A stretch of DNA of 64,000 bases from Nitzschia sp. DOCU1. Taxonomy: Eukaryota > Bacillariophyta > Bacillariophyceae > Bacillariales > Bacillariaceae. The translations under genes were made by a program, and so were the position numbers. The stretch's first letter is position 1. Every line of letters begins with the position of its first letter. The notes under the pieces are model-generated. The model made no database searches. It had not been told where the DNA came from and worked only from the letters and a program-made list of their open reading frames with translations. The stretch is from positions 2,914,001-2,978,000 of the forward strand of contig OX595991.1 of the NCBI GenBank assembly GCA_951394045.1, given 5' to 3'. Below are positions 51,062-62,200 of this stretch, one piece after another.

Positions 51062-54055
51062 ATGACGACTTCTATACACTTTTCCCCAACGCGATGTGCC
51101 AATGTTGTGTTAATCTTGTTCCATATTATCCTTGGGGCCAAGGAGGTCAATGGCGAAAGTCCAGGCTTGCCACTGCATAAGCGAATCGTCATCAGAAATG
51201 TTGACAGGCGAATAATTTCCGTAGCTCCATTGCTAGATAGTCGCCTGGTTGAAAATGGGGCAGACGCCTTGCCGAGTGAGATCGGTGGAATTGTTGGCAT
51301 TGCGCCGGGGACTGACGATGAGCTTTTTGCGGTCGCCACCATGGGTGGGAAAGAGCAGCTGTTCCGCATCACAGGCTTGCGCTCTTCTCCAGTTGTGGCT
51401 GCCGGGGGGAATCTAGTCGATCAAGAACTCCGAATCGAGGGAATTCAGCCAAATGGCCTGGCACGGCTCGGCAATGAACTACTGGTTCCCCATGACGACC
51501 ACTTTATTACAATTTACAGTGACCAAGGGATGAAATTGTCAGTTATCGATTCTCGGCCATTCTTGTTCAAAAGAATGGGAGATGGCTTAAAGGCATTGAC
51601 TTTGGATCCAAACGGAAACCATTTTTGGGCAGCATCGCTTGTTGGTCAGGTCAAGGATGGCACGCGACATACGAGGCTCATTCAGTTCAACATCGAGACC
51701 CAAACAGATGTTGGACTACCGCAATATGCCTATATTCTTGAAGCACCCTATCCAGGTTATGAGAAAACATCACAGCCAAGCACGCAACCGAGTTTGGTTC
51801 CAAGCCAGGAGCCGAGCGAAAATCCAAGTCAGAACCCGAGCTCAGCTCCAAGTTCCCAACCCAGTCCGTCACCCACGTCTTTGTTCCAAAACATGTCGAT
51901 TTTTACTATGGAGGGATATCCATTCGAATCAATATTGCCAGAAACTGTTAAAGGTAGTCTTTTGGGCTCATCGCACGTTGATGGAGATTTGTCCTCAACA
52001 CAATACGAAGAAACCTTACCCCGAAGCGGTCTTGTAGCTTTGACGGCCTTGGACGCGTTTGGAAATTTTTTGGCCTTGGAGAGAGTTCAATCGATCGTGA
52101 ATCCAATCGACCAAAGTCAGGATTTCAAAGTCCAGTTGTTCTACGTCGAAACTGCTGGTGCATTGGATGTTTCTGAAATCGACTTGGGCGGCATTGCCAA
52201 TATTGAGGAAATCGCTGTGAAAAAGACATTGCTGCTCGACTTCAAGGATTTGAATTTGAGTCTCGGGTTCATTCCAAATTTTGAATCTATGGCATCGATT
52301 CCATCAGACGTAGAAGATACCCTTCGTTTGGTCGTGGCCTCGAATAATAAATACCGGCCAGAGGAGGAAACCTATCTTCTGACGCTCGATCTAAGCATAA
52401 ACTACGGCGGGATCGCTGAAGCGAAAACAGAGACTGACAGATTCGTGAGGGGGTCAACTAGTAACGTGGCAGATTTTTTTGGGAAGGCAGAGAGTGCCAA
52501 GGTATGGATGCATCCCAAAAATCCAGCCGAATCACTGTTGGTTGCAGCATACGGCAAAGGAGTTAAGCTCTTTGACATGAGCGGCCAAGCTGTCCAAGAC
52601 TTGATGGAGGGCCCACAAACTTCATGGTTCAATGACCTTGACATTTTTTATGCCTTTCCTATCACAAAGGATCGTTTGGTGGATATGGTTGTTGTGGCAG
52701 ATGCTAGAAAGAACGAGCTGAAATTCAACGCGATCAACACTTTTGCGACACAACAAGGAGGCCTAGACGACCTGACGGCTCGCGGCGAGAACGCTACGCT
52801 TGCGTCCTTGGTTGCGGCCGACTTTGTGACTGCCTACAAGAGCCCTTACACAGGAACAAACTATGTTTTCGTCGGGGACACTGAGAGAAGTAAAATTGTT
52901 CAACTGCAACTGACGGCAAACGACAAACTTCAAGTCGAGACGGTACTTGTTCGCAAAATTCCTTTATCGCTTGGAGAGGTCACGGCCATGGTTGTCGATC
53001 AAGATATGGGCATCGTGTTTGTAGCGATTCAGGGAGCAGATGACGTTGCTGGCATCTATAAATTTGACGCTGAACCCAATCCGCTATCACAGAAGCCCCC
53101 TGTGGATCTTGTCATGTCGTTTCATAACAGCGAATTGGAGCCTCCATTTACAGGCTTGACAATGTATTATGCCGGTGACGAGAAAGGTTTTCTCTTGGCA
53201 TCGCATCCAAGCAGTTCTAGCATCTTTGTGTATGATCGAGCTGGCGACCATGACTTCTTGGGGTCGTTTCAAGTCGCCAGTACGGGAGGAATCGTCAAAT
53301 CTGAGGGGCTTTCGGTGTTGAATGCGAATCTTGGACCTGAGTTCTCGTGTGGAATACTGGTCGTCCAGGACAGCATGTCTATCAAAAACGACGTCGAAGT
53401 CCAGGACAATATTGCCTACAACACACATAGCAACTTCAAAATGGTTCGTTTGGAAGACGTTACGATGTATGGTAGCGGGGTTTTCAATAATACTGCTTTG
53501 CAATTGGACACACAATTTTGGAGCCCTCGTCGACTGGCACTGGTCATCTTGGTGGATAAGATTGCCGAGGAAGTGTATGTTCAAATGGCACAGGATTTAT
53601 TGCCGGCTCGAACAGCACAAGACCTATTGGAACACTTGGGAAGTGCTTCTTTTGAATTGTATCGACCGGGTAGTGCCATGCGAAAGATTATGAACTTTGG
53701 ATCCACGCCCGGGCATGCAGATCGTCGTCATCGTCGATCACTCAACGACATTTCAAATCCCGTCGAAGGCTCTACGCCCCAGCGTCGCAACAACTTGAGA
53801 GGTCTGGGGAATATTTTTCAGTACGAGCAAGGGGCCTTGCCTCGCTGTGCCGCCGAGGATTCCAATGGCGAAGATGACGAATATCGTGGATCGTTTGCTC
53901 GAGCAGGGACGGAATTAAAGACTTTTGCCTGGAAAGTAGGTGACATGATTGGCGGTTCCGCCGAAACAACGCTTTCCCGAAAGCTAGGTCAAAGCTGGAT
54001 AGACCGTGTCGAAAGCATTTTGTGGGCGCTACCCGAGGACGTGACTCTTGGATAA
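51062..54055 (+). CDS. Secreted phytase-like protein with two beta-propeller domains
   Basis: Single exon, 997 aa. A signal peptide (NVVLILFHIILGAKEVNG) is followed by an esterase-like-phytase domain (IGGIVGIAPGTDDELFAVATMGG, then GLKALTLDPNGNHFWAAS) that continues after a Pro/Ser repeat linker at 238-272; the linker interrupts the domain as a surface loop. From about residue 455 a second propeller resembles beta-propeller phytase: ESAKVWMHPKNPAESLLVA, GKGVKLFDMSGQ, FNDLDIFYAF, DMVVVADARKN, and later VFVAIQGADDVAGIYKFD. The usual DPAIW start of the phytase active site is SAKVW here and NNVD is FNDLD, so catalysis is uncertain. Known: such enzymes release phosphate from phytate with Ca2+. Secretion would fit organic-phosphate scavenging. 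Confidence 0.6.
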   Translation: MTTSIHFSPTRCANVVLILFHIILGAKEVNGESPGLPLHKRIVIRNVDRRIISVAPLLDSRLVENGADALPSEIGGIVGIAPGTDDELFAVATMGGKEQLFRITGLRSSPVVAAGGNLVDQELRIEGIQPNGLARLGNELLVPHDDHFITIYSDQGMKLSVIDSRPFLFKRMGDGLKALTLDPNGNHFWAASLVGQVKDGTRHTRLIQFNIETQTDVGLPQYAYILEAPYPGYEKTSQPSTQPSLVPSQEPSENPSQNPSSAPSSQPSPSPTSLFQNMSIFTMEGYPFESILPETVKGSLLGSSHVDGDLSSTQYEETLPRSGLVALTALDAFGNFLALERVQSIVNPIDQSQDFKVQLFYVETAGALDVSEIDLGGIANIEEIAVKKTLLLDFKDLNLSLGFIPNFESMASIPSDVEDTLRLVVASNNKYRPEEETYLLTLDLSINYGGIAEAKTETDRFVRGSTSNVADFFGKAESAKVWMHPKNPAESLLVAAYGKGVKLFDMSGQAVQDLMEGPQTSWFNDLDIFYAFPITKDRLVDMVVVADARKNELKFNAINTFATQQGGLDDLTARGENATLASLVAADFVTAYKSPYTGTNYVFVGDTERSKIVQLQLTANDKLQVETVLVRKIPLSLGEVTAMVVDQDMGIVFVAIQGADDVAGIYKFDAEPNPLSQKPPVDLVMSFHNSELEPPFTGLTMYYAGDEKGFLLASHPSSSSIFVYDRAGDHDFLGSFQVASTGGIVKSEGLSVLNANLGPEFSCGILVVQDSMSIKNDVEVQDNIAYNTHSNFKMVRLEDVTMYGSGVFNNTALQLDTQFWSPRRLALVILVDKIAEEVYVQMAQDLLPARTAQDLLEHLGSASFELYRPGSAMRKIMNFGSTPGHADRRHRRSLNDISNPVEGSTPQRRNNLRGLGNIFQYEQGALPRCAAEDSNGEDDEYRGSFARAGTELKTFAWKVGDMIGGSAETTLSRKLGQSWIDRVESILWALPEDVTLG

Positions 54056-54857
54056 GAAGTGGTATTTAACCACCATTAATCGAATAGACTTCGTTTCCGT
54101 TATCCACTTTTGTTACATCGCGTTTCTCTGCAATTGTTCTACAAATAGACATAGAATTGGCATGTATAGACCACCCGTTTCTCCCTTTGTTGTTGCACTT
54201 GTATTCGTCGCCTTTGACGACTAGGGCCATTGAAAGTTACCCAGAAACTTATCGCTCCGTTGTTACTCTACTCTGTTACTCCAGCTGCGAGGTGAGATTT
54301 GATGACTTGTGGCTCAGATACTCATGATGGAGATCGAGCATTGTTACGTCAGAGCGACCCCTCATTTTTTCAGGCGGAATGAGGAACTTGGCTCATTTTT
54401 TGGGCGTGCCACGTGCGTCAAAGGAAGTTCTTCCTGGTAGAATTTCTACGAGAGTGTCACCGTTCCGTAGACGAATCTGGAAGATTCCCTCCAAGTGGAA
54501 TCTTTTGAGTAGCTCTTTCACGCTCTCCATCCGATGAGAGCCTCACGATTTGGTTGAACTTTTGGCGGTCGGCCGTCGGCGTTTTATCCTCGTGACGACG
54601 CACGTAATTTTGCTGTCAGGACAATGCCAAAGGCCTCTCGCGGCCGGCGCTGCGTTGCCATCAACTTGTGCTCTCCTGTTGGTTGGTTTCGTCCTCTTGT
54701 CGCTTTGCCTCCGACGTTTGTTCTCCGAGCGTACACGTGTTTTGCCTATTACTTGGTAGCTGCAGTATCGTCGCCTCTCTTCGCCATTGTTGGAGCATTG
54801 GACTCGACCTCTACGGTTAAGAAACAGTACATTTCACATCTTTCTTGCATATCCATC
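54056..54857. other. Upstream region of SQD1
   Basis: About 800 bases between two same-strand genes. Three small inverted repeats lie close together at 54422-54435, 54437-54449 and 54481-54504, some 350-430 bases before the SQD1 start. No gene is seen. Confidence 0.4.
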
Positions 54858-56329
54858 ATGAGAGTTATTAGCGTGGCGATTGCAATTTTGCCGTTCGCGG
54901 CTTCGTTTTCGGTGCCCAAGGTCAACACTCGCTTGACTCAATTTGTTTTGAATGCCGAATTGAATGGTGATGGTGTCAATGGCCAAGCCAAGAAGGTTAT
55001 GGTTCTGGGCGGTGACGGGTTCTGCGGGTGGCCGACCTCTCTGTATCTGAGCGATCGGGGACATGACATTGTGATCGTCGACAATCTTTCCAGGCGAAAG
55101 ATTGATTTGGATCTAGGATGTGACTCCTTGACCCCCATTGCCAGCATGGAGGTACGTAAAGTGGAATGACGCCGTGGTATCAAATAGTGGTACAAGTATC
55201 ATGATTTTCGTCAACGTGACCTCATCCCCATGTTCATACTGTGCTCGTTTCTACTACGTACTGATAGGAACGTGTTCAAGCTTGGAAGGAAGTTAGTGGA
55301 AAGGAAATTAAGTTTGTCAACTTGAATGTTGCCCAGGATTATGACTTGCTCGTCCAACTCATCAAGGACGAAAAGCCTGACTCAATTGTCCACTTTGCCG
55401 AGCAACGTGCTGCTCCTTACTCCATGAAGGACTCCAAGGGCAAGCGTTACACGGTCGATAACAACATCTCTGGCTCCAACAACTTATGCTGTGCCGTCAT
55501 TGACAGCGACGTCGATGCTCACATTGTCCACTTGGGTACCATGGGTGTCTATGGATACGGAACGTCGGGAGGAGAAATCCCGGAAGGATACATTGATGTC
55601 ATTCTTCCCGGTGGCCGCGAAGCCAACATTTTGCACCCGGCATACCCTGGATCCGTCTACCACGCCACCAAGTGCCTGGATGCCATTCTTTGGCAATTTT
55701 ACCAAAGGAACGACCAACTCCGAATTACCGATTTGCATCAAGGTATTGTCTGGGGAACCAACACTCCCCAAACCATCTTGGACGAACGTTTGATCAACCG
55801 ATTTGACTACGACGGAGATTATGGTACCGTCTTGAATCGATTCCTCATGCAAGCGGCCATGGGAGTTCCCTTGACTGTCTATGGAACTGGTGGTCAAACT
55901 CGCGCCTTTATTCACATCTCCGATACGGCTCGTTGCATTGAGATTGCCGTCAATAACCCTCCTGCAAAGGGAGACCGAGTCGAAATCTTTAATCAAGTTG
56001 CCGAGACTCGCCGTGTCCGAGACATTGCTGAAATGGTCGCTAAAATGACGGGTGTTGAAGTCAACTTTATTCCTAACCCCCGCCAGGAAGCCGCGGAGAA
56101 TGAGTTGGATGTAGCCAACCGAAAATTCTGCAACTTGGGATTGAACCCTATCACTTTGGACGAGGGATTGTTTGACGAAGTTACGGAAGTTGTCAAGAAG
56201 TACAGGAAGCGATGCAACCCCAAGAAGATTTTGCCTGCATCATTCTGGAACAAGAAGAGAGCAGAGGAATGCGCTACGCTGGATCCTTCCTCAATCAAGC
56301 TCAAGGATGAAGAGACAGTGGAGCCTTAG
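54858..56329 (+). CDS. SQD1: UDP-sulfoquinovose synthase, plastid
   Basis: Two exons, 54858-55151 and 55268-56329, across a 116-base intron (GTACGT to ATAG), phase 0, 451 aa. The start at 54858 is chosen because MRVISVAIAILPFAAS is a signal peptide ending before FSVPK, an ASAF-like site. The Rossmann NAD+ site is KVMVLGGDGFCGWPTSLYLS, followed by IVDNLSRRKIDLDLGCDSLTPI. Later motifs match plant SQD1 closely: VHFAEQRAAPYSM, LGTMGVYG with the catalytic Thr, YHATK with the Tyr and Lys pair, and GGQTRAFIHISDT. Known: SQD1 makes UDP-sulfoquinovose from UDP-glucose and sulfite for sulfolipid synthesis in the plastid, which also spares phosphate by replacing phospholipid. Length and all active-site residues are normal. 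Confidence 0.95.
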
Positions 56330-57118
56330 GAAGCTTACTAGATGGATGGGGATGGTGATTCAGGACGAGCTATCGTTGTGGGCAGCGTGGATTATTCAAT
56401 GATGATGACTTGCTTCCTGCCCTCTTGCTCATTGTTTTCGTACTTTGTTTGTTTGTGTGGTGGATTCTCATCGACTCACTTGCTCGCAGCATTGCCAAAG
56501 AAGTGCCATCTTCAACAAGATACCTACTAATCTACTACTAGAAAAACTGCATATTTTCACAAAGAAAGCAGAGCTACTGCTCTAGATAGCTAGTAGTGGT
56601 ATTGCCTGTTGTTGAGAATCGCGGTCTGGCTTTCCGTAGTCCTGCAAGTTCAACCCTCGCACGACCTCCCGTGATGATTTCAATTCTGTTGCTAGGAGGC
56701 GGGCATGAGCATATCGTCTGCTCGAGCTAGCCCAGTGGCTCTCGATGAGCGACGAAAAGGAGATCAGATGCGGAAGAGAGGGCTCAAGCAACAGATATCG
56801 TACTATACCATCTAATGGTACCAGCAGCTACTACTACTACTACGGGTAGTTTGTTCGATTCGCTCGAATACACCACGGCATTGGGGAATTTGTTCCCCAT
56901 GATGGGTTGCTCCCTCCCCCAATTCGCATTCAGTCAAATCAGTCATCTGAATGGCTTCTTGCTTCTTCACTGTTCGCATCACGAATGAAACCAATCTTGG
57001 CGAGGTGATGTTGTTGATGATGAAAGGACGCTTCAAAGTGATCGACCCCTCCACAACAGCATAATGCAGCGATCCAATACTCCTACTGGCTAGTAGTATT
57101 ATGCAATTATCCTAAATC
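56330..57118. other. Intergenic, no supported gene
   Basis: About 790 bases with repeated CTACTA/TAGTAG stretches, such as near 56528-56600 and 56826-56845, but no gene or RNA that can be supported. Confidence 0.4.
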
Positions 57119-58033
57119 ATGTCGAATGTCGGTCCCATTCTGATCCGTCTACTCGCCGCCGTGTTGGCGATTTTAATTCCTTTCCCGATTGCCCGCTACT
57201 TTCATCGGCGACATGGAAGTCCCTGGTCCTTGTTTCGATGGGGATGCTTGACTTTTGTAGTATCCCAGGTATTCCACATTCCTTTCAACGTTCTTGTCCT
57301 TAAAATGATAGGATTGCAAGGCGATTTGCCACAAGGGGCCTCGCTCATTTATCTGGCCATCTTTGCTGGCTTGTCCGCCGGTATTTTTGAAGAAACGACA
57401 CGATATCTGGCGTATCGCTACAAGCTTACCACGCCCGCCGATCGTACATTCACGTCAGCACTAATGTTTGGTGTTGGTCATGGCGGAATTGAGTCGATAT
57501 TGCTGGCGGGTGTGGGCGGTATTGCCCAATTGATCGTCATGGCAGAACTCAAGGACAGCGATTTGGAAAGCAAGGGCGTTCCTGCAGATCAAGTGGAACT
57601 ACTCCAGAAACAGATCGCAGAATACTGGGCAGTACCATGGTATGGTGTTTTGATGGCCGATTTGGAACGAATCTTTGCCATTACGATGCACATTGCCATG
57701 ACCGTGCTAGTCCTGCAGGCGTTTCGCCGTGGCGGTGGGGTGCGCTGGTTGATAGCGGCGATTCTTTGGCATACCGGACTGGACTTTTCGGCAGTCATGC
57801 TGACCGCCCTGCACAACATTTACATCGCTGAACTCGTTCTTGGATTGTGGGCACTCGCGTCGTATGGCATTATTCTCTACTTTTCGGCACACGACCACGA
57901 AGCAGACGGCGAAGTGTATACTGAAATTAGCAATGATGCAGGTGCACCCTTCGATCCCACAGTAAATAGCGCCACTTTGGAGTATATCGCGGACACAGAA
58001 CGTCAACGACTTGCCGAGGGGGTAAACACTTGA
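57119..58033 (+). CDS. YhfC-family glutamic-type intramembrane protease
   Basis: Single exon, 304 aa, about eight hydrophobic helices. The family motifs are present: FEETTRYLAYR, with the EExxR helix that carries the glutamate pair; FGVGHGGIES, with the GHGxxE motif; and ERIFAITMHIAMTV, a later helix with a conserved His, followed by WHTGLDF. Length is near that of the bacterial family with a short extra C-terminal tail. No signal peptide is evident other than the first helix. Known: YhfC is related to CPBP/PrsW-type proteases of bacteria, and substrates are mostly unknown. The gene has no intron and the family is mainly bacterial, so transfer from bacteria is plausible, but other diatoms may carry it too. 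Confidence 0.75.
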   Translation: MSNVGPILIRLLAAVLAILIPFPIARYFHRRHGSPWSLFRWGCLTFVVSQVFHIPFNVLVLKMIGLQGDLPQGASLIYLAIFAGLSAGIFEETTRYLAYRYKLTTPADRTFTSALMFGVGHGGIESILLAGVGGIAQLIVMAELKDSDLESKGVPADQVELLQKQIAEYWAVPWYGVLMADLERIFAITMHIAMTVLVLQAFRRGGGVRWLIAAILWHTGLDFSAVMLTALHNIYIAELVLGLWALASYGIILYFSAHDHEADGEVYTEISNDAGAPFDPTVNSATLEYIADTERQRLAEGVNT

Positions 58034-58436
58034 GTATCATGTACACTTCTAGCATATGCATCATGCTGCCGGCGGCCTGGCGGAATTCTACAATTTGTTG
58101 AGCGGCTTCCATACTACTACTATTCGTCATCAAGGTTATAATTCACTTCTAAATGTGTCCTGGTGCGTCCTGCTTACAACACAATCGTAGTCGATGTAGT
58201 TGACGACGATGGTAGTAGGTATGTAGTTACCCCAACACCTATACCATCGTCTGTCCCTCTTCCGTTTCTACGGACGTTGGCGAACAATGAAAAATGAGAC
58301 CACGTCATTGACGTAGGTTTTGCTGAGAGGCTTGCAACCGCGCTATGTTGAAAGGAACCGTTTGATGATCCTTTTGTGTTCAAACTCATTTCTTGCAGAC
58401 CGAACTCTCGACGTTTTCATCGAATCAAGCTAGAAC
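58034..58436. other. Intergenic
   Basis: About 400 bases between two same-strand genes. Nothing further can be supported. Confidence 0.35.
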
Positions 58437-59165
58437 ATGAACAAAATCCTTGTCGCATGCTTCATATGGGTCGGTGGAGGGTGGACTAGTGCAGATGCAT
58501 TTCCCGTCGAACGAACTCTGGTGCCTTTGACGAAAGAGCCGTCAACGTCACTCCAAAGGCTGAATGATTTGGAGCCACAAACTCTGTCGCAACTTAAGAA
58601 TGTGCACCACCAAAGTCATCAAAGGCGACGACATCGTTTACAAGCTACTCGGCGTGATTTCTTTCAGGTAGGAATTATGGGAGTGGGTTCAAGTGTACTA
58701 CTGATGCCAGCCACCGCCGCGGTTGCAGCTGCCCCTCCGCAGCAACCTTCCGCCAATGTCTTTATCGACAAGAATTTTTCAGTCGATGACGCCAAGAAAC
58801 GATTCCAGGCCGCTAGAAAAGATCTCCGGTACCTCCTTGAAAATTATGCCGACATTACGAAAAACGGAGGCGGAGATGCCGTGCGGAACTATCTGGGAAC
58901 GCAGGGCGTCAATAGCAATTTGTATGGAATCCAAAAAGTCCTGAAACTCTTGACGGAAGAATCACAAGATATTGTCGAGTATAGTGAAGCAATGGAAGAA
59001 TTCAATGCGTATTACTATCAGACGGAAGGAGCGGCCTACCAGTCACTGTTTGCGGAGCATTCATCGGCCAAGGCGAGTCCCGAATCTTGTCTAGCGACGG
59101 CCAAGGAAGATATTGTGCAAATGGCAAACTACATGGATCAACTGGCGATCCAGCTTAATCTATAG
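58437..59165 (+). CDS. Thylakoid lumen protein, Psb31/PsbQ-like
   Basis: Single exon, 242 aa. The leader has three parts: a signal peptide ending at SADA before FPVER (ASAF-like), a basic transit region up to about residue 70, and a twin-arginine stretch, TRRDFF (Arg72, Arg73), followed by a hydrophobic segment ending in ATAAVAAA near residue 98. This fits import into the plastid and then into the lumen by the Tat route. The mature ~145 residues form a helical bundle (NFSVDDAKKRFQAARKDLRYLL, GGGDAVRNYLGT, MANYMDQLAIQL) that resembles the photosystem II extrinsic protein Psb31 of diatoms, a four-helix PsbQ-like fold. Inferred: stabilises the oxygen-evolving complex. The symbol is not assigned, as other PsbQ-like lumen proteins could look similar. 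Confidence 0.65.
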   Translation: MNKILVACFIWVGGGWTSADAFPVERTLVPLTKEPSTSLQRLNDLEPQTLSQLKNVHHQSHQRRRHRLQATRRDFFQVGIMGVGSSVLLMPATAAVAAAPPQQPSANVFIDKNFSVDDAKKRFQAARKDLRYLLENYADITKNGGGDAVRNYLGTQGVNSNLYGIQKVLKLLTEESQDIVEYSEAMEEFNAYYYQTEGAAYQSLFAEHSSAKASPESCLATAKEDIVQMANYMDQLAIQLNL

Positions 59166-59241
59166 GAACTCCTTGTCGTGACCAAGAGGAATAGAATTGA
59201 TTGAGTTGTGCTATCTACTACTTTTAGCCAGTATCCAGCCA

Positions 59242-62200
59242 TTACGCTTCCCCAGCATTGGTAGTTGCAGCAAGAGTGTCTGGGTCAGTGTTGCGTCGAA
59301 TTAGATAGCCATCCAAACATTCCTCGCCTTGAGGGCCCTGTAACTCGATGCGATAAACAAAGACGTCAGGACGAAGCTGACCAGGTCGAAAGACACGACC
59401 AATGGCTTGCTGTTCCGTACTAGCATCGGCCACCGGATCACCCGTGATGCCTCCATCTCCCACGTAGAGAGGACTGTACATGATCAAGTTGTAGCATTCC
59501 TTTTGCAAGTTCAGACCAGCGGCATGGTCGAAATGCAGTACGAGCACACGTGGGCGTTCATGATCCTCCACCGTCGAATCGGCTCGTTGATAAAAGGAGA
59601 TCTTGCGATTCTGCTCTTCCACAGAATCGTTGACATCTAACCAGGTACAACCGAGACCGCTAGCTTCCAGATACTTTCGGGCCGAGTTTCCGGCTCCGAT
59701 TCTTCCGTCAGTAAACACAATGATTTTGGTAGTGGGGTCTTTGGAAAGAATTTGCTGGCAGGTGTCCACGAGTGCTTTGCCGCGCGAGATGGAATCCGCG
59801 TTTTGACGAAGGAACTTGGAAATGTCGTGACCGGAGTTGGGATCAAAGTTTTCAGGACGGATCGCTAGGCCTCTTTCCGAGCGGTCAATGCCATGCTGAC
59901 TGGCAATATAATCGTCCACCTCATCCTTTGTCATTCGAGCTGGTACCGTTACTTCTTGGAGTGAAATTCCTTCCAACTCCTTTTCGGTGGTGTTGCGGCA
60001 AGAAGCAACATCCAAGTAAGACTGACATTTGGCGTAGATAGCCTTACGCACTTCTCGGCTTTGTTTTGGCTCGAGATAGTGCTGCAAGAAAATGTCGCGA
60101 CGACTCTCTCGCTCCAGTTTGCGCCAATGACTGGCCAGACCAATAATGTACGTACAACCGATCAAGTTTGCCAATTCAATGACACGGTTGCTATTATCCA
60201 GCAGTGGAGTTCCGGTAAGACCAAAAATCGATTTTCGGAATACCAAGGGCCTGCAGATGACAAGTATGCAAAAAGTGAATCCTCGACGGCTACAATCCAA
60301 TCACAAAACATTACGTTTTCAGCGTACCTCTGTTTGACATCCTTTTGCGTGATTCCAAGGAGCTCACGACTTGCACGTCGATTCTTTTCCTTGAAATAGT
60401 CGAGCTGGAGGTTGTCCTTGTCAGTACAGAGACACTCATGCACCTCGTCGACCACGACTCGCTCCCATTCGAAGTATTCAAGTGGCACTCCCTTGTCTGA
60501 CTTTTTGAATTCTTTTTGACGCAGAAGTTCAATCGCCTTGAGATACGAATACGTGAAAAACGCTGACACGTCCCGATTCTTCTGATTCTGTACAACAACC
60601 GAAAGCAATAATGAGGAATGCCACAAACACTCGACACGGACACATCAAGCAATGGAAACGTACCTTCATTTCGTTGGCCGAACCAATGCCGTAAGGGTCT
60701 CGGCTTGTTGCCGGAATCCAAACTCCCTTTGCACCAGGCTTCTCGGAATGTCCCATCGCCTTGGGCAGTTCTGGCATTTCTTCGCCGGCTTGCTTCAGAC
60801 CACTCTTCAACGTGAGGTTTCCAGTGTAATCCTTCGGTTCAATAATATCAACGGGGAAAACGACGACATCGGCCTCTATAATCTGTTCCACAGAAGTTTG
60901 TTTCAAACCCTTGGCATCATGAATGCAGATCACATTGATGCCTGAAGTGAATTTTTTGATTTCGCTCGCCCACTGGTTCACCAAGCCAGAGGGAACGGCG
61001 ACAGCAGTAGCCCCACTTCGTCGCGGATAGTCCCTCGCAGCACGAGCTTCCTCGAGGCCTTGAAGAATCAGGGCAATAGAAATGACAGTCTTTCCAGCTC
61101 CAATCGCATCAGCGATGACTCCACCACAGATTTTGCGATGCCGTGATGCTTTGGCAATAAGAGAGAATCCAGTGGAGCCGGGCATCTCGTGCTCCGACAT
61201 TTCGAGCTCTTCAAATTCAACCTTTCCCTTTTCAATCATCGCCATCTTGGTGACCACCTTTTGCTGCCTGTCATAAAGAGCGTATGGGCTCTTTAGAGAA
61301 ACATCGGTCGGTGACTCCTTTGTGCACGGGAAAACTTTGAAAGGTGAATATTCAGGATCCGACTGGAGTGCAGTATCAGAAAATCGGTAGCTGACAACCA
61401 TGTCGTTAGCAACATCCCCCCTCCCTTCCACCAAAAACTTGGCAGCATGATGAGCTGCCACTTCCGGAAAGCAATGAATTTCCAATACGCCTTTAGATCG
61501 TTTGAGTGTGTACTCAAATGCTTTCTGGGCGTGTTGCAAGCTGATGTAGTATTGGCGAGACTCCTCCGGGGAAGATCTTCTCGCCCAGACCTGCCTCTCG
61601 TCATCGTAATACCACGACTCAACAGGGCGCGGAGGAACGATCGACTCACAAAAGCCAAACAATGGATCACCTTTCTTTCTAGCGAGGACCTTCCACTCAG
61701 CGTCGGGGGACAACTCAACTGAAAGCCTTTCGTCGCGAGATGCGTGGCGCATTACTACGGAAACGCAAAGATAGTTGAAAGCCCGTGTTATCTTCTGCGA
61801 TTCCGTGCCTGAGCTCACATTGAGAATAATTGAATCGGCCTTTGTTTCGAAGGGGAAAAGCATGTTCACTTGAGTCGGGGTCAGGCCCTTGACGATCAGG
61901 AACGACGGAAGTGATGGCGCGGTCGTCACCGATATGGACGACTCGGGTACTGAACAACCGATCATCGGAGCGTCGACCCAGACTTCCTTAACGCCTCGCT
62001 GCGAGTAGTGCTCCTCTGTCAAAGCGTAGCAAGGCTGCCAACTCTTCGAGAATTTGGCTACAATCGCTGAGACATCGTCATGACTCATCGAGGTGGAGAT
62101 GACGGCGATATCTGGCCCAGTTCTGCCAACGTTGGGCTTGATGAGGAGATACATTGCAAGGCGACCCTCATTCCCGGGCCTGATCCAGATTGCTGACTGG

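Noticed and set aside
56640..56670. tRNA-like T-loop sequence (AGTTCAACCC)
   Set aside because: The T-stem has a mismatch and no acceptor or anticodon stem fits around it.
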